Source: Bathymodiolus brooksi methanotrophic gill symbiont (lineage in GTDB: Bacteria > Pseudomonadota > Gammaproteobacteria > Methylococcales > Methylomonadaceae). From it: a DNA stretch of 64,000 bases. The notes under the pieces are model-generated. The model was not told the origin of the DNA and made no database searches. It saw nothing but the letters and a program-made list of their open reading frames with translations. Location: assembly GCA_020996635.1 (NCBI GenBank), contig JAJJBE010000091.1, forward strand, positions 17,359 through 81,358. Direction: 5' to 3'. The position numbers were made by a program, and so were the translations under genes. Of this stretch, positions 42,401 through 52,958 are shown piece after piece. Numbering within the stretch: the stretch's first letter is position 1; the number at the start of each line of letters is the position of its first letter.

Positions 42401-43634
42401 GGATATCCCAAACTTCAGCGCCTTCACTTTCAACCATTTTCTTTGCTGCTTTAATGGTTGTCGCTAATCCGCGTAATTGTAATTTACTAAAAATAAATGG
42501 CTTGAAAAGCTCAAGTGCCATTTTTTTAGGTAAACCACATTGATGCAATTTAAGTGTTGGACCTACAACGATCACAGAACGACCTGAATAATCAACTCGT
42601 TTACCTAATAAATTTTGTCTGAAACGCCCTTGCTTCCCTTTAATCATGTCAGCAATTGATTTCAACGGACGACGATTTGTCCCCGTAATCGCACGACCAC
42701 GACGACCGTTATCCAATAGGCCATCCACTGACTCTTGTAACATTCTTTTTTCATTACGAATGATAATATCAGGCGCACTTAACTCTAAAAGACGATGTAA
42801 GCGGTTATTTCTATTAATAACTCGTCTATATAGGTCATTTAAATCTGATGTCGCAAAACGTCCACCATCAAGTGGTACTAGAGGTCTTAGCTCAGGAGGC
42901 AGAACAGGTAATACATTCATCACCATCCACTCAGGTCTATTTTTAGACCCTAATAATGACTCTAGAACCTTTAGGCGCTTAGAAAATTTCTTAATTTTTG
43001 TTTCTGAATTAGTGCTATTGATCTCTTCTCTTAACTGATCAACTTCAGCTTTAATATCAATGGCTTTAAGCAATGCATAAATAGCTTCTGCACCCATCTT
43101 AGCGACAAATTCATCACCATATTCTTCAAATGCATCTAGGTATTCATCATCAGTTAGTAACTTCTTTCTTTCTAAAGGAGTCATGCCTTCTTCAAGAATT
43201 ACAAATGATTCAAAATATAATACACGCTCAATTTCACGCAGTGTCATATCTAGCAATAAAGCAATACGTGATGGTAATGACTTTAAAAACCAAATATGTG
43301 CAACAGGCGTAGCAAGTTCAATATGCCCCATACGGTCACGACGCACTTTCGATAATGTAACTTCTACGCCACATTTCTCACAAATAACTCCACGATGCTT
43401 TAAACGCTTATATTTTCCACATAAACATTCATAATCGCTAACTGGACCAAAAATCTTTGCACAAAACAAACCATCACGTTCTGGCTTAAAAGTACGGTAA
43501 TTAATGGTTTCTGGTTTTTTAACTTCCCCATAAGACCATGATCTAATTTGGTTTGGTGACGCAAGGCCAATGCTAATTTCATCAAAATCAGCTGCTTTGT
43601 TCTGGCGTTTTAAGAAATTTAATAAATCTTTCAA
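39411..43634 (-). CDS. rpoC: RNA polymerase beta' subunit
   Basis: The 1407-aa protein has the N-terminal zinc finger ([20 protein letters not shown]), the catalytic [16 protein letters not shown] with three Asp, and the second zinc site around [17 protein letters not shown]. The trigger-loop region is near [19 protein letters not shown]. It follows rpoB by 72 bases. Confidence 0.99.
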   Translation of the reverse strand: MKDLLNFLKRQNKAADFDEISIGLASPNQIRSWSYGEVKKPETINYRTFKPERDGLFCAKIFGPVSDYECLCGKYKRLKHRGVICEKCGVEVTLSKVRRDRMGHIELATPVAHIWFLKSLPSRIALLLDMTLREIERVLYFESFVILEEGMTPLERKKLLTDDEYLDAFEEYGDEFVAKMGAEAIYALLKAIDIKAEVDQLREEINSTNSETKIKKFSKRLKVLESLLGSKNRPEWMVMNVLPVLPPELRPLVPLDGGRFATSDLNDLYRRVINRNNRLHRLLELSAPDIIIRNEKRMLQESVDGLLDNGRRGRAITGTNRRPLKSIADMIKGKQGRFRQNLLGKRVDYSGRSVIVVGPTLKLHQCGLPKKMALELFKPFIFSKLQLRGLATTIKAAKKMVESEGAEVWDILEEVSREHPILLNRAPTLHRLGIQAFEPILIEGKAINLHPLVCSAFNADFDGDQMAVHLPLSIEAQLESRILMMATNNILSPANGEPIINPSQDVVLGLYYITREKLDAKGDGAIFASTDEIHIALDAKSIELQSKIQVRIFERTRDEATGGFSEPKRVRVETTVGRALLWEAVPDRMPFELVNCDMTKKNISRLLDYSYRYLGNKDTVILADQIMYLGFKYATRSGISFGINDMEIPVEKAGILEDAEAEVLEIQEQFESGLVTDGERYNKVVDIWSHANEKVAKVMMDALGTDEVVAEDGTIQKQKSFNSIFMMAESGARGSAAQIRQLAGMRGLMAKPDGSIIETPITANFREGLDVLQYFISTHGARKGLADTALKTANAGYLTRRLVDVAQDLVINGVDCGTSNGMLMTPIIEGGDVVEPLSERVLGRVVIGDVINASTGEVVVPDSTMLDEHYVALIEKNSIDDVMVRSIITCDNRHGVCAKCYGRDLGRGHLVNSGEAVGVIAAQSIGEPGTQLTMRTFHIGGAASRQVATSNVQVKSKGTIRLHNLKTIENRNGNLVAVSRSGEVGVMDEYGREKEKYKIPYGSELTCKEGTEVVSGDIVVTWDPHVHPVVTEVAGFVQLGDFIPGITVQEKSDELTGVSSITVIDPKQRAGAGKDLRPLVKLVDENGEELKLPNTEMSAQYILPAGAIVAVKNGGEILVGDVLARIPQESSKTRDITGGLPRVADLFEARKTKDPAILAEATGAISFGKETKGKQRIVITDTEGEQYETLVPKWRHITVFEGEFVEKGETIAEGELTPHDILRLRGVTELTTYLVKEIQDVYRLQGVKINDKHIEAIVRQMLRKVEVTAAGDSDYTKGEQIERAAVKELNDKLEKAGKVPVSFDPILLGITKASLATESFFSAASFQETTRVLTDAAVRGLKDGLHGLKENVIVGRLIPAGTGLAYHEARRKRQALEAEPILSAEEEVSQEVVNAEEALKQALNAEE

Positions 43635-43706
43635 GAGCTTATCCCCTTATTTGTTATCTGGCTTAGACCAGAACTCAATGACTAAAAATATTTACTTTGC
43701 TTTTAC

Positions 43707-46700
43707 TTATTGCACTTCAATATTTATAGCTAATGAGCGAATTTCTTTTAGTAATACGTTAAATGACTCTGGCATTCCAGCTTCAATCTTATGATTTCCA
43801 TCAACAATATTTTTATACATACGTGTACGACCTGTTACATCATCAGATTTAACAGTTAGCATTTCTTGTAATGTATATGCAGCTCCATAAGCTTGTAATG
43901 CCCATACTTCCATCTCTCCAAAACGCTGACCACCAAACTGTGCTTTACCACCTAATGGTTGCTGAGTAACAAGACTATATGGTCCTGTTGAGCGCGCATG
44001 CATTTTGTCATCAACTAAGTGATTTAGTTTCAACATATGCATATAGCCGACAGTGACATGACGCTCAAAGGCATCGCCAGTTAAACCATCATATAATTGA
44101 ATTTGTCCAGTTTCAGGTAAGTCTGCTAATCTCAGCATATAACGAATTTCTTCTTCTGAAGCACCATCAAATACAGGTGAGGCCATAGGCACACCGTATA
44201 CTAGATTTTTACACATCTCTATAATTTCAGCATCAGTGAACGAATCAAGATCTTCTTTTTTACCACTATTGTTATAAATTTTATCTAAAAATCCACGCAA
44301 TTCTTGAACCGCAGCTTTTGCTTCTAGCATTTTACCAATTTTGACACCTAAGCCTTTTGCTGCCCAGCCTAAATGTGTTTCAAGCACCTGCCCGACATTC
44401 ATACGTGACGGTACACCTAGTGGGTTTAAAACAATATCAATTGGCGTTCCATCAGCTAAGTATGGCATATCTTCAATGGGGTTAATTCTTGAAATAACCC
44501 CTTTGTTTCCATGTCGTCCCGCCATTTTATCACCCGGCTGAATACGTTTTTTAACGGCCAAATAAACTTTAACCATTTTCAACACGCCTGGTGCTAAATC
44601 ATCACCCATGGTGATTTTTTTACGTTTTACTTCAAATTTTTCATCAAACTCTTTGCGCAATTTAGTGATTTTAGCTGCTAATCCTTCCAACTGCACATTA
44701 AGCTCTTCTTCTTCCATTTTGATATTTGACCATTCAGAACGCTTGATTTCATCAAGGTATTCCTGAGCAATCACAGTAGAAGATTTAAGATTATTAGGAC
44801 CTGAAAGCGCTTTTTTACCAATAATTAAATTTGCAGTACGTTGGTAAATATCTTTTTCAACAATCTTTAACTGATCATCAATATCTTTTTTATAGCTATT
44901 AATTGCGGCCGCTTCATTGGCTAATGCACGTTGATCTTTTTCCACACCATCACGAGTAAAAACTTGTACATCGATAACTGTTGCACGAATACTGCCTGGT
45001 ACACGCAGAGATGTATCTTTTACATCTGCTGCTTTTTCACCAAAAATAGCTCTTAGTAATTTTTCCTCAGGTGTAAGCTGTGACTCGCCTTTAGGCGTCA
45101 CTTTACCCACTAAAATATCACCACCTTTAACTTCAGCCCCAACATAAACAATTCCTGACTCATCTAATTTAGATAGAGCTTCCTCACTTACATTTGGAAT
45201 ATCTGCAGTAATTTCTTCTGGGCTATGTTTTGTATCACGAGCAATACAAGTTTTCTCTTCAATATGAATCGAAGTAAAGCGGTCTTCCTTAACAACTCGT
45301 TCAGAAACTAAAATAGAATCTTCAAAGTTGTAGCCATTCCAAGGCATGAAGGCAATTAACATATTTTGACCTAATGCTAACTCTCCCATATCTGTAGAAG
45401 GGCCATCCGCCATAATATCCCCAGCAACAATCACATCACCCGTTTTAACTAATGGTTTTTGGTTGATACATGTATTTTGATTTGAACGCACATATTTAAT
45501 TAAGTTATAAATATCTACGCCAGCTTCACCCGCTTCCGTCTCTGCATCACTAACACGGACAACAATACGGCTAGCATCAACAGTAGCGATGACACCACCA
45601 CGCTTAGCAACAACCGTTACACCAGAATCTTTAGCAACAGTACGTTCCATACCTGTACCAACGATAGGCTTCTCAGCTTTCAGTACTGGTACCGCTTGAC
45701 GTTGCATGTTAGATCCCATTAAGGCTCTATTTGCATCATCATGCTCTAAAAATGGCACGATTGAAGCCGCAACGGATACGATCTGCTTAGCAGAAACATC
45801 AATATACTCCACTGTTTCTGATTGCGCTAAAGTAAACTCATCTTTATGACGACAAGATACTAAACCTTTTAATAGGTTACCTTCTTCGTCAACCGGCGCA
45901 CTTGCTTGCGCAATAACAAAATCACCTTCACTAATTGCTGATAGGTAATCAATTTTATCGGTTACTACACCTTTATTAACTCGGCGACAAGGTGTTTCTA
46001 GGAAACCATATTCATTGGTTCTAGCATAAACAGCTAATGAGTTAATCAAACCAATATTTGGTCCCTCTGGTGTTTCAATTGGACATACTCTTCCATAATG
46101 AGTCGTATGTACATCTCGAACTTCAAAGCCTGCTCTTTCTCTCGCAAGACCACCCGGCCCTAGTGCAGAAACACGACGCTTATGTGTAACCTGAGATAAT
46201 GGATTATTTTGATCCATAAACTGTGATAACTGACTTGAGCCAAAAAATTCTTTAACTGCAGCAGAAACTGGTTTTGCATTGATAATTTCTTGAGGCATCA
46301 AGCCTTCTGAATCAGCCAGTGTTAAACGCTCTCTTACCGCACGTTCAACCCTTACCAAACCAACTCTAAATTGATTTTCAATCATCTCACCAACCGCTCT
46401 TACACGACGGTTACCTAAGTGATCAATATCATCAACGGTACCATTACCATTTTTAATGCTGATTAGCTCTTTTAATACATTAATAATATCTTCTTTGCAT
46501 AATGTACCTTCGCCTTTTGAGTCTTTTAACCCTAAACGACGGTTGAACTTCATTCTACCTACTGCAGAAAGATCATATCTTTCATTAGTAAAAAATAGAT
46601 TATTGAATAAGTTTTCAGCCGATTCTTTAGTTGGTGGCTCACCAGGGCGCATCATTCTGTAAAGCTCAATTAGCGCTTCTAATCTGTTTGATGTGGTATC

Positions 46701-47777
46701 TAAGCGCATTGCTTCAGATATATAAGCTCCACGATCTAAATCATTAACATACAAGGTATTTATTTCAGTAACACCTTCAGCCAATAATTTATCTAATAAT
46801 TCTTCTGTAATTTCATCATTAACATTAGCAACCAATTCACCTGTTGATTCATCAATAATGTTATGCGACAAAATAGAGCCATATAAATATTCTCTAGGCA
46901 CTTCTAGTTGCTTAATTCCTGCTTTGCTCATTTGTCTAATGTGCTTAGCAGTAATACGTCGACCTTCTTCAACCAACACTTTTCCATCGTGTTTTATATC
47001 AAAAGTCGCCAACGCTCCTTTAAGTCTTTCTGGGATTAAATCAAGTAACAAGTTTTCGTTACTGATAAAGTATTTATCTGTGTCGAAGAAAATATCTAAC
47101 ATTTCTTCATTATCAATACCTAATGCGCGCAAAAGGATCGTCGCGGGTATTTTACGTCGTCTATCAATCCTTACAAATACACAGTCTTTATGGTCAAATT
47201 CAAAATCTAACCATGAGCCACGATATGGAATAACACGAGCATTAAATAATAACTTTCCTGATGAATGTGTTTTACCTTTATCATGGTCAAAAAACACACC
47301 CGGGCTACGATGTAATTGTGAAACAATCACTCGCTCTGTTCCGTTAATAACAAAAGTTCCATTGTCTGTCATTAGTGGAAGTTCACCCATGTAAACTTCT
47401 TGCTCTCTTATATCTTTTACTACTTTAGTACTGCCTGGCGCTTCTTTATCATAAATAACTAACCGCGCAATAACTCGCAATGGAGCAGCATAAGTAGCCC
47501 CTTGCTGCTGACACTCACGCACATCAAAAACAGGCTCGCCTAGACGATATTTGACATATTCTAAAACGGCATATCCTGAATGACTAACAATTGGAAATAC
47601 GCTGGAAAATGCTGCGTGCAATCCAACGTCTTTTCTTTTTGCTGGACGTATGCCTGTTTGCAAAAAATTATCATAAGATTTAATTTGTGTTGCCAGCAAA
47701 TAAGGTACTTCAAGTACTTCATTTGCTTTTCCAAAATTATTTCTGAGGCGTTTTTTTTCAGTAAAAGAGTAAGCCAT
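43707..47777 (-). CDS. rpoB: RNA polymerase beta subunit
   Basis: The 1356-aa protein starts [20 protein letters not shown]. It contains the rifampicin pocket ([39 protein letters not shown]) with rifampicin-sensitive residues, and [20 protein letters not shown] near the C-terminus. The start at 47777 matches E. coli beta; an in-frame ATG seven codons upstream has no homologous residues. Confidence 0.99.
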   Translation of the reverse strand: MAYSFTEKKRLRNNFGKANEVLEVPYLLATQIKSYDNFLQTGIRPAKRKDVGLHAAFSSVFPIVSHSGYAVLEYVKYRLGEPVFDVRECQQQGATYAAPLRVIARLVIYDKEAPGSTKVVKDIREQEVYMGELPLMTDNGTFVINGTERVIVSQLHRSPGVFFDHDKGKTHSSGKLLFNARVIPYRGSWLDFEFDHKDCVFVRIDRRRKIPATILLRALGIDNEEMLDIFFDTDKYFISNENLLLDLIPERLKGALATFDIKHDGKVLVEEGRRITAKHIRQMSKAGIKQLEVPREYLYGSILSHNIIDESTGELVANVNDEITEELLDKLLAEGVTEINTLYVNDLDRGAYISEAMRLDTTSNRLEALIELYRMMRPGEPPTKESAENLFNNLFFTNERYDLSAVGRMKFNRRLGLKDSKGEGTLCKEDIINVLKELISIKNGNGTVDDIDHLGNRRVRAVGEMIENQFRVGLVRVERAVRERLTLADSEGLMPQEIINAKPVSAAVKEFFGSSQLSQFMDQNNPLSQVTHKRRVSALGPGGLARERAGFEVRDVHTTHYGRVCPIETPEGPNIGLINSLAVYARTNEYGFLETPCRRVNKGVVTDKIDYLSAISEGDFVIAQASAPVDEEGNLLKGLVSCRHKDEFTLAQSETVEYIDVSAKQIVSVAASIVPFLEHDDANRALMGSNMQRQAVPVLKAEKPIVGTGMERTVAKDSGVTVVAKRGGVIATVDASRIVVRVSDAETEAGEAGVDIYNLIKYVRSNQNTCINQKPLVKTGDVIVAGDIMADGPSTDMGELALGQNMLIAFMPWNGYNFEDSILVSERVVKEDRFTSIHIEEKTCIARDTKHSPEEITADIPNVSEEALSKLDESGIVYVGAEVKGGDILVGKVTPKGESQLTPEEKLLRAIFGEKAADVKDTSLRVPGSIRATVIDVQVFTRDGVEKDQRALANEAAAINSYKKDIDDQLKIVEKDIYQRTANLIIGKKALSGPNNLKSSTVIAQEYLDEIKRSEWSNIKMEEEELNVQLEGLAAKITKLRKEFDEKFEVKRKKITMGDDLAPGVLKMVKVYLAVKKRIQPGDKMAGRHGNKGVISRINPIEDMPYLADGTPIDIVLNPLGVPSRMNVGQVLETHLGWAAKGLGVKIGKMLEAKAAVQELRGFLDKIYNNSGKKEDLDSFTDAEIIEMCKNLVYGVPMASPVFDGASEEEIRYMLRLADLPETGQIQLYDGLTGDAFERHVTVGYMHMLKLNHLVDDKMHARSTGPYSLVTQQPLGGKAQFGGQRFGEMEVWALQAYGAAYTLQEMLTVKSDDVTGRTRMYKNIVDGNHKIEAGMPESFNVLLKEIRSLAINIEVQ

Positions 47778-47834
47778 ATACTTCCTTATCCTTCTCAAAG
47801 AGTCGGTTTTTTAAAATCAGGTACTACAAACAGT

Positions 47835-47867
47835 AAAAGGCTGGCGACTACTGAGTAGTCACCAGCC
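47835..47867 (-). terminator. Hairpin between rplL and rpoB (partial terminator/attenuator)
   Basis: A stem of about 14 base pairs (GGCTGG.GACTACT arms, one mismatch) is followed on the minus strand by TTTT. It lies 37 bases after the rplL stop and about 60 bases before rpoB. E. coli has a partial terminator and RNase III site at this point that keeps rpoBC below rplJL expression; a similar role is inferred here. Confidence 0.7.
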
Positions 47868-47904
47868 CCTATTACAGGTACTGCTTAGGATTCTTTTATC
47901 AAAA

Positions 47905-48276
47905 TTATTTAATTTCGACAGTAGCTCCCGCTGCTTCTAATGCTGCTTTAGCTTCTTCTGCTTCAGCTTTACTTACGCCTTCTTTCAACGTAACTGGGCA
48001 GCCTTCAACAGCGCCTTTAGCTTCTTTCAAACCTAAGCCTGTTAATGCACGAACAGCTTTAATTGCTGAAACTTTGTTGCCACCGAATGATTCCATAACA
48101 ATATCAAATTCAGTTTGCTCAGCTTCTGCACCACCTGCGTCGCCGCCTGCTGGAGCTGCTGCTACTGCTGCTGCAGATACGCCGAATTTTTCTTCCATTG
48201 CAGAAATTAAATCAACAATTTCCATAACAGTCATGTTAGATACTGCTTCTAAGATATCTTCTTGTGAGATAGCCAT
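47905..48276 (-). CDS. rplL: 50S ribosomal protein L7/L12
   Basis: L7/L12 forms the stalk that recruits elongation factors. The 123-aa protein has the N-terminal dimer domain ([20 protein letters not shown]), an Ala/Gly-rich hinge ([20 protein letters not shown]), and the globular domain with [20 protein letters not shown] and [15 protein letters not shown]. Confidence 0.98.
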   Translation of the reverse strand: MAISQEDILEAVSNMTVMEIVDLISAMEEKFGVSAAAVAAAPAGGDAGGAEAEQTEFDIVMESFGGNKVSAIKAVRALTGLGLKEAKGAVEGCPVTLKEGVSKAEAEEAKAALEAAGATVEIK

Positions 48277-48319
48277 TTGGTTATTCCTCTAATATATTGG
48301 TTGTAAACTGGTTAAAAGC

Positions 48320-48853
48320 TTATTCAGCTGCTGCGTCTTCTGCTTCTGCAGTAACTTCTTCGCCTTCTCCACGAGACTCTTTAAGAGCAAGTAAAGTACG
48401 AGCAAGTTTTTCTACAGGTGCAAGCATTAATGCCATAACAAGACTAATACCTTGATCACGCGTTGGTAAGCTTGCAAGACGTGCTAATTCAGCACCATCG
48501 TAAGCTTGGCCATCAATAGATACAATTTTAGCAATAAGTTTGTCATTGGTTTTAGCAAAATCGTTAATTAAACGACCTGCAGAACCAGGATCATCCATAG
48601 AAAAAGCAAGGATTAATGGACCAGCCATTCTATCTTGCATACATTCAAATGGAGTTCCAGCAACTGCACGCTTAGCTAATGAATTCTTAACTACTCGCAA
48701 ATAAACACCGGTTTGTTTTGCAACTACACGCATTTCTGTTATTTCAGAAACGGTTAGTCCACGGTATTCAGCTGCAACAGCAGAATGTGCTTTAGCGGCA
48801 TATTGGGCTACTTCCTCTACGACAGCTTTTTTGCTATCTAATGCTAAGGCCAC
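48320..48853 (-). CDS. rplJ: 50S ribosomal protein L10 (GTG start)
   Basis: L10 anchors the L7/L12 dimers and, complexed with them, represses its own mRNA. The 177-aa protein has VAAEYRGLTVSEITEMRVVA, the internal GTPFECMQDRMAGPLILAFS and a C-terminal L12-binding helix. I placed the start at GTG 48851-48853 (MALALDSKKAV), with GGAGA 5 bases upstream, to match homologues. The E-rich tail (GEGEEVTAEAEDAAAE) is longer than in E. coli (165 aa). Confidence 0.96.
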   Translation of the reverse strand: MALALDSKKAVVEEVAQYAAKAHSAVAAEYRGLTVSEITEMRVVAKQTGVYLRVVKNSLAKRAVAGTPFECMQDRMAGPLILAFSMDDPGSAGRLINDFAKTNDKLIAKIVSIDGQAYDGAELARLASLPTRDQGISLVMALMLAPVEKLARTLLALKESRGEGEEVTAEAEDAAAE

Positions 48854-49032
48854 AATTTTCTCCGTTAGTCTGACTAGTGTCAGATTGATATACACACCTC
48901 TAAGAGATGCACTCTCGGGGCTTTCACCAGTTACCTAGCTACCGACTCCCATCTACGTAGGCTATTTTAAGCTTGCGCACCTACGGTCTTTGATGGTTAC
49001 CAACCGAGCTGGCAACCAAAATTCTTTATTTA
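48854..49032 (-). promoter_or_regulatory. rplJ mRNA leader (L10 leader)
   Basis: This 179-base leader lies between rplA and rplJ. On the minus strand GGTTGCC and GGTAACC pair (49011-49017 with 48995-49001). A second stem is CGTAGG/CCTACG (48980-48985 with 48956-48961), preceded by GACCGTAGGTG, which resembles the conserved core of the E. coli L10 leader. The position and stems support the autogenous L10(L12)4 binding site. Confidence 0.7.
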
Positions 49033-49734
49033 CTATGCTTTTAATGCAATAGTAGATTGATCCAATGTCACACCAGGTCCCATTGTTGTACTTAAAGTAA
49101 TTTTCTTTAAGTAGACACCTTTTGCAGCACTAGGTTTTGCTTTAACTATATCAGAAATAACTGCTTCTAAATTCTCTAGAATATCTTCAGCAGAAAATTC
49201 AATTTTTCCGATAGAGCAATGAACAATACCTGCTTTATCTGTACGGTAACGTGCTTGACCTGATTTAGCATTTTTAACAGCACCAGCAACATCGGGTGTT
49301 ACAGTACCTACTTTAGGGTTTGGCATTAAGCCTCTTGGGCCTAAAATCTGACCTAATTGACCAACAACACGCATTGCATCAGGCGATGCAATAACAACAT
49401 CAAAATCCATTTGACTTTTTTTCACTTGGTCAGCTAGGTCTTCCATACCTACGATATCTGCACCCGCTTCTTTAGCTGCTTCAGCGTTTGGTCCTTGTGT
49501 AAATACAGCAACTCGTACTGTTTTACCTGACCCCTTAGGAAGTACAGTTGCACCTCTGACATTTTGGTCAGATTTTCTTGCGTCAATTCCTAAATTAACA
49601 CTAATATCAACTGATTCAGAAAATTTTCTAGTTGCTAATTCTTTCAATACTGCAACAGCATCTGTAAATGCGTAGCTGCGTTCTGTATCGATTTTTTCAT
49701 TAGCAATTTTTGCTCTTTTAGATAACTTAGCCAT
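49033..49734 (-). CDS. rplA: 50S ribosomal protein L1
   Basis: L1 forms the mobile stalk that moves deacylated tRNA out of the E site, and represses rplKA in E. coli. The 233-aa protein has [38 protein letters not shown] and [20 protein letters not shown]. It lies 2 bases after rplK. Confidence 0.98.
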   Translation of the reverse strand: MAKLSKRAKIANEKIDTERSYAFTDAVAVLKELATRKFSESVDISVNLGIDARKSDQNVRGATVLPKGSGKTVRVAVFTQGPNAEAAKEAGADIVGMEDLADQVKKSQMDFDVVIASPDAMRVVGQLGQILGPRGLMPNPKVGTVTPDVAGAVKNAKSGQARYRTDKAGIVHCSIGKIEFSAEDILENLEAVISDIVKAKPSAAKGVYLKKITLSTTMGPGVTLDQSTIALKA

Positions 49735-49736
49735 TA

Positions 49737-50165
49737 CTATCCTTCCACGTCCAGTCCCATACTACGAGCACTACCCGCAATGATTTTTACAGCTGCATCC
49801 ATGTCTGTCGCGTTTAAATCTTCCATTTTAGTTGTAGCAATTTCTTCTAATTGCGCACGCGTTACTTTACCTACTTTTACAGTATTTGGATTACTACTTC
49901 CTTTTGCTATACCGACAGCCTTCTTAAGTAAGATTGATGCTGGTGGAGTTTTAGTAATAAAAGTAAAACTTCTATCGCTAAAGACTGAAATAACTACGGG
50001 AATTGGCAAACCTTTTTCAACATCAGAAGTTTTTGCATTAAATGCTTTACAAAACTCCATAATATTTACACCATGTTGACCCAATGCAGGACCTACCGGT
50101 GGACTTGGATTTGCTTCACCTGCTTTTACTTGCAGTTTAATATATGCTGTGACTTCTTTAGCCAT
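49737..50165 (-). CDS. rplK: 50S ribosomal protein L11
   Basis: L11 binds the GTPase-associated centre and is needed for RelA activation. The 142-aa protein has [36 protein letters not shown] and the C-terminal [11 protein letters not shown]. Confidence 0.98.
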   Translation of the reverse strand: MAKEVTAYIKLQVKAGEANPSPPVGPALGQHGVNIMEFCKAFNAKTSDVEKGLPIPVVISVFSDRSFTFITKTPPASILLKKAVGIAKGSSNPNTVKVGKVTRAQLEEIATTKMEDLNATDMDAAVKIIAGSARSMGLDVEG

Positions 50166-50210
50166 TTCACTTCTCCGTTTGGGTATAACGCTTTTCAGCT
50201 TCCCATAGAT

Positions 50211-50241
50211 AAAAAATCCCCACCTATAACATAGATGAGGA
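50211..50241 (-). terminator. Attenuator-like hairpin between nusG and rplK
   Basis: On the minus strand an 11-base stem (two G-U pairs) with a 3-base loop is followed by six Ts, a textbook intrinsic terminator. It lies 27 bases after the nusG stop and 45 bases before rplK. Since rplK-rplA need high expression and no strong promoter is visible between, it probably acts as a partial terminator on readthrough from secE-nusG. Confidence 0.75.
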
Positions 50242-50267
50242 CCATTTTGATATTCTTTAGTTGTTAC

Positions 50268-50801
50268 TTATAGTTTTTCTACTTCGCCAAAGCCTAACTC
50301 TACTGAAGTTGCCCTACCAAAAATTAAAACTGAAATATGTAACTTACTTTTTTCGTAGTTTACTTCTTCAACTTCACCATTAAAATCTTTAAATGGTCCA
50401 TCATTGACACGAACTACTTCACCAACCTCAAATAGAACTTTCGGGCGTGGTTTATTAATCCCTTCTTCAACTCTATTTAATATTCTTTTTGCTTCTGCCT
50501 CGGTAATGGGGGCTGGCCTTTCTGTTGTACCACCAATAAAACCTAAAACACGCGGCTCATCTCTAACTAAATGCCATGTTTCATCAGTCAGTTCCATCTG
50601 AACCAAAACATAACCGGGGAAAAATTTTCTTTCACTTTTTCTTTGCTGTCCCATACGCATTTCTACAACTTCTTCTGTAGGAACCAGAATCTCACCAAAG
50701 AACTCTTCCAAGCCTTCTCTTTTTATTTTCTCTTCAAGAGACTGTTTTACTTTGTTTTCATAGTTTGAATACGCATGAATAACATACCAACGAATCGCCA
50801 T
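50268..50801 (-). CDS. nusG: Transcription termination/antitermination factor NusG
   Basis: NusG couples RNA polymerase to Rho, S10 and the ribosome. The 177-aa protein starts [20 protein letters not shown]. It has the NGN-domain [20 protein letters not shown] and the C-terminal KOW domain ([20 protein letters not shown]). It lies 11 bases after secE. Confidence 0.98.
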   Translation of the reverse strand: MAIRWYVIHAYSNYENKVKQSLEEKIKREGLEEFFGEILVPTEEVVEMRMGQQRKSERKFFPGYVLVQMELTDETWHLVRDEPRVLGFIGGTTERPAPITEAEAKRILNRVEEGINKPRPKVLFEVGEVVRVNDGPFKDFNGEVEEVNYEKSKLHISVLIFGRATSVELGFGEVEKL

Positions 50802-50812
50802 CTTCTACCTCT

Positions 50813-51187
50813 TTACGCTGTTAGTGTTGTTATTGCCCAAAATAGGAACATATCTAATAACCATAAAATCAAACCAACTATGATTACGATTGCAAACACC
50901 ATAAGTGTCATACGCGTCGTATCTTGTCGTGATGGCCAAACCACCTTTCTTACTTCTAATCTTGCTTCCTGAGCAAAACTCAATGAGTTTCTCCCAATTA
51001 CTGTCGTCATCATCATTGCAATCGCAACCAAAACAACAGCCAGCATTCCAAGCACTCGATATAACTGAGATACTTCTGAGAACTGATAAAAAGCAACAAC
51101 TCCTGCACTAACAAGCACAAGGGACAAAACATATTTAAGCACATCGAACGTTGAAGTTGATGCTACTTCCTTTGCCTGAATATTCAT
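50813..51187 (-). CDS. secE: Preprotein translocase subunit SecE
   Basis: SecE clamps SecY in the translocon. The 124-aa protein has two N-terminal membrane segments (about 16-33 and 42-60) plus the conserved amphipathic helix and third TM (EARLEVRKVVWPSRQDTTRM, then VFAIVIIVGLILWLLDMFLF). The three-TM form is usual in gammaproteobacteria. It follows tRNA-Trp. Confidence 0.97.
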   Translation of the reverse strand: MNIQAKEVASTSTFDVLKYVLSLVLVSAGVVAFYQFSEVSQLYRVLGMLAVVLVAIAMMMTTVIGRNSLSFAQEARLEVRKVVWPSRQDTTRMTLMVFAIVIIVGLILWLLDMFLFWAITTLTA

Positions 51188-51240
51188 TTTTTGGATTCTT
51201 TGAAAACGTCTAGAATTATTTACGGATTAATGCGAGTTGG

Positions 51241-51313
51241 CAGGCCAGGAGGGACTCGAACCCACAACCTGCGGTTTTGGAGACCGCTGCTCTACCAATT
51301 GAGCCACTGACCT
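51241..51313 (-). tRNA. tRNA-Trp (CCA)
   Basis: The minus strand folds into a full cloverleaf: acceptor AGGTCAG/CTGGCCT, D arm GCTC/GAGC, anticodon stem GCGGT/ACCGC with loop CTCCAAA, and T loop TTCGAGT. The discriminator is G73. The next bases are GCC, not CCA; a CCA exists one base further, so the 3' end is probably finished enzymatically. It lies between tuf and secE. Confidence 0.95.
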
Positions 51314-51361
51314 ACACGCATTAAATTTTTAAGAAGAGGTATTATACAACAACCTCAAATA

Positions 51362-52582
51362 TTATTCAACAACTGTTGCAACAACACCAGCACCTACGGT
51401 ACGACCGCCTTCACGGATCGCAAAGCGCAAGCCATCTTCCATTGCAATTGGCGCAATCAAAGTTACTTCTACTGATACGTTATCTCCAGGCATTACCATT
51501 TCTGTTCCTTCTGGTAATTTTACTGCACCTGTTACGTCTGTTGTTCTGAAGTAGAACTGCGGACGATATCCATCAAAGAATGGTGTATGACGACCACCCT
51601 CATCTTTTGATAGGACATAAATTTCTGCTGTGAATTTTGTATGTGGGTTAATTGAACCGACATGAGCAAGTACTTGACCACGCTCTACCTCTTCACGTTT
51701 AGTACCACGTAATAAGATACCTACGTTATCGCCTGCTTCACCTTGATCAAGCAGTTTACGGAACATCTCTACACCCGTACAGGTTGTTTTAACGGTTTCT
51801 TTAATACCAACGATTTCAATTTCTTCGCCAACTTTTACAACACCACGTTCGATACGCCCTGTTACAACGGTTCCACGACCTGAAATTGAGAATACATCTT
51901 CAATTGGCATAATGAAAGCGCCTTCAATGGCTCTTTCTGGCTCTGGAATGTAGGTATCTAGCGCTTCAACCAATTTAATGATTGATAGAACACCCAAATC
52001 ACTTGTATCGCCTTCTAATCCTTTCAATGCTGAACCAACAATAATTGGCGTGTCGTCTCCAGGAAACTCATATAAGTCTAATAACTCACGAAGCTCCATT
52101 TCAACTAATTCAAGCATTTCATTGTATTCTTCTGTTCCCACACCACCACAGTCTTCTGCTAGTAGGTCAGCTTTGTTTAGGAATACAATTATATAAGGTA
52201 CGCCAACTTGGCGAGATAGTAAGATATGCTCTCTTGTTTGAGGCATAGGACCATCTGTTGCACCACATACTAAAATAGCACCATCCATTTGTGCAGCACC
52301 AGTAATCATATTTTTCACATAATCAGCATGACCTGGACAGTCAACGTGTGCGTAATGACGCGCTTCTGATTCATATTCTACATGTGATGTTGCAATTGTA
52401 ATGCCACGTTCACGCTCTTCTGGTGCATTATCAATTTGGTCAAATGCTTTTACTTCACCACCCTGTAGCTCTGCCATAACTTTCGTTAGTGCAGCGGTTA
52501 GTGTTGTTTTTCCATGATCTACGTGACCAATTGTGCCGACGTTTACATGGGGTTTAGTACGTTCAAATTTTTCTTTAGCCAT
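51362..52582 (-). CDS. tuf: Elongation factor Tu, copy B
   Basis: This second 406-aa EF-Tu is identical in protein to the copy at 35071-36291, exactly 16,291 bases away. The DNA differs by one silent base (52472, GCA instead of GCG for Ala37), and again in the last codons (GTT GAA TAA). Upstream identity ends just outside the ATG. It is cotranscribed behind tRNA-Tyr, tRNA-Gly and tRNA-Thr and followed by tRNA-Trp, the tufB arrangement of E. coli. Confidence 0.99.
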   Translation of the reverse strand: MAKEKFERTKPHVNVGTIGHVDHGKTTLTAALTKVMAELQGGEVKAFDQIDNAPEERERGITIATSHVEYESEARHYAHVDCPGHADYVKNMITGAAQMDGAILVCGATDGPMPQTREHILLSRQVGVPYIIVFLNKADLLAEDCGGVGTEEYNEMLELVEMELRELLDLYEFPGDDTPIIVGSALKGLEGDTSDLGVLSIIKLVEALDTYIPEPERAIEGAFIMPIEDVFSISGRGTVVTGRIERGVVKVGEEIEIVGIKETVKTTCTGVEMFRKLLDQGEAGDNVGILLRGTKREEVERGQVLAHVGSINPHTKFTAEIYVLSKDEGGRHTPFFDGYRPQFYFRTTDVTGAVKLPEGTEMVMPGDNVSVEVTLIAPIAMEDGLRFAIREGGRTVGAGVVATVVE

Positions 52583-52626
52583 TACGAAGGACCTTATCTT
52601 AAATAATCAGCAACAATTGATATAAT

Positions 52627-52701
<75 letters not shown>

Positions 52702-52712
52702 TTAATATAGGA

Positions 52713-52786
52713 TGGAGCGGGTGATGGGAATCGAACCCACGTGATCAGCTTGGAAGGCTGGAGTTCTACCATTGAACTACACCCGC
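52713..52786 (-). tRNA. tRNA-Gly (TCC)
   Basis: Acceptor GCGGGTG/CACCCGC, D arm GTTC/GAAC, anticodon loop CTTCCAA, T loop TTCGATT and an encoded CCA. One base pair at the end of the anticodon stem is a C-A mismatch. It lies 11 bases before tRNA-Thr. Confidence 0.96.
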
Positions 52787-52807
52787 GATATTCTTAAAAT
52801 ATCTGAA

Positions 52808-52892
52808 TGGTGGAGAGGGGAGGATTCGAACCTCCGAAGGCTGAGCCGTCAGATTTACAGTCTGATCCCTTTGGCCGCTCGGGAACCTCTCC
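52808..52892 (-). tRNA. tRNA-Tyr (GTA)
   Basis: An 85-base class II tRNA with acceptor GGAGAGG/CCTCTCC, a long variable arm, anticodon loop CTGTAAA and an encoded CCA. It is the first gene of the tRNA-tuf transcript, about 15 bases after the predicted -10 box. Confidence 0.96.
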
Positions 52893-52905
52893 ATACAGAA
52901 AAGCT

Positions 52906-52934
52906 ATTATGAGATAACAGCCTTTTTTTGTCAA
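52906..52934 (-). promoter_or_regulatory. Promoter of the tRNA-Tyr/Gly/Thr-tuf operon
   Basis: On the minus strand a perfect TTGACA (52929-52934) and CATAAT (52906-52911) are separated by 17 bases, with an A-tract inside the spacer. It follows directly after pth, with no clear terminator between. Confidence 0.75.
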
Positions 52935-52958
52935 CAACTTTATTGAAAATAATTAATT

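Noticed and set aside
46858..47394. Long plus-strand reading frame (178 codons) antisense to rpoB
   Set aside because: It is fully contained in a highly conserved gene, and its composition reflects the rpoB codons read backwards; no recognisable domain.
52935..52958. Terminator for pth before the tRNA-tuf promoter
   Set aside because: The T-run at 52922-52928 is on the wrong strand for pth and no stem precedes it in the pth direction.
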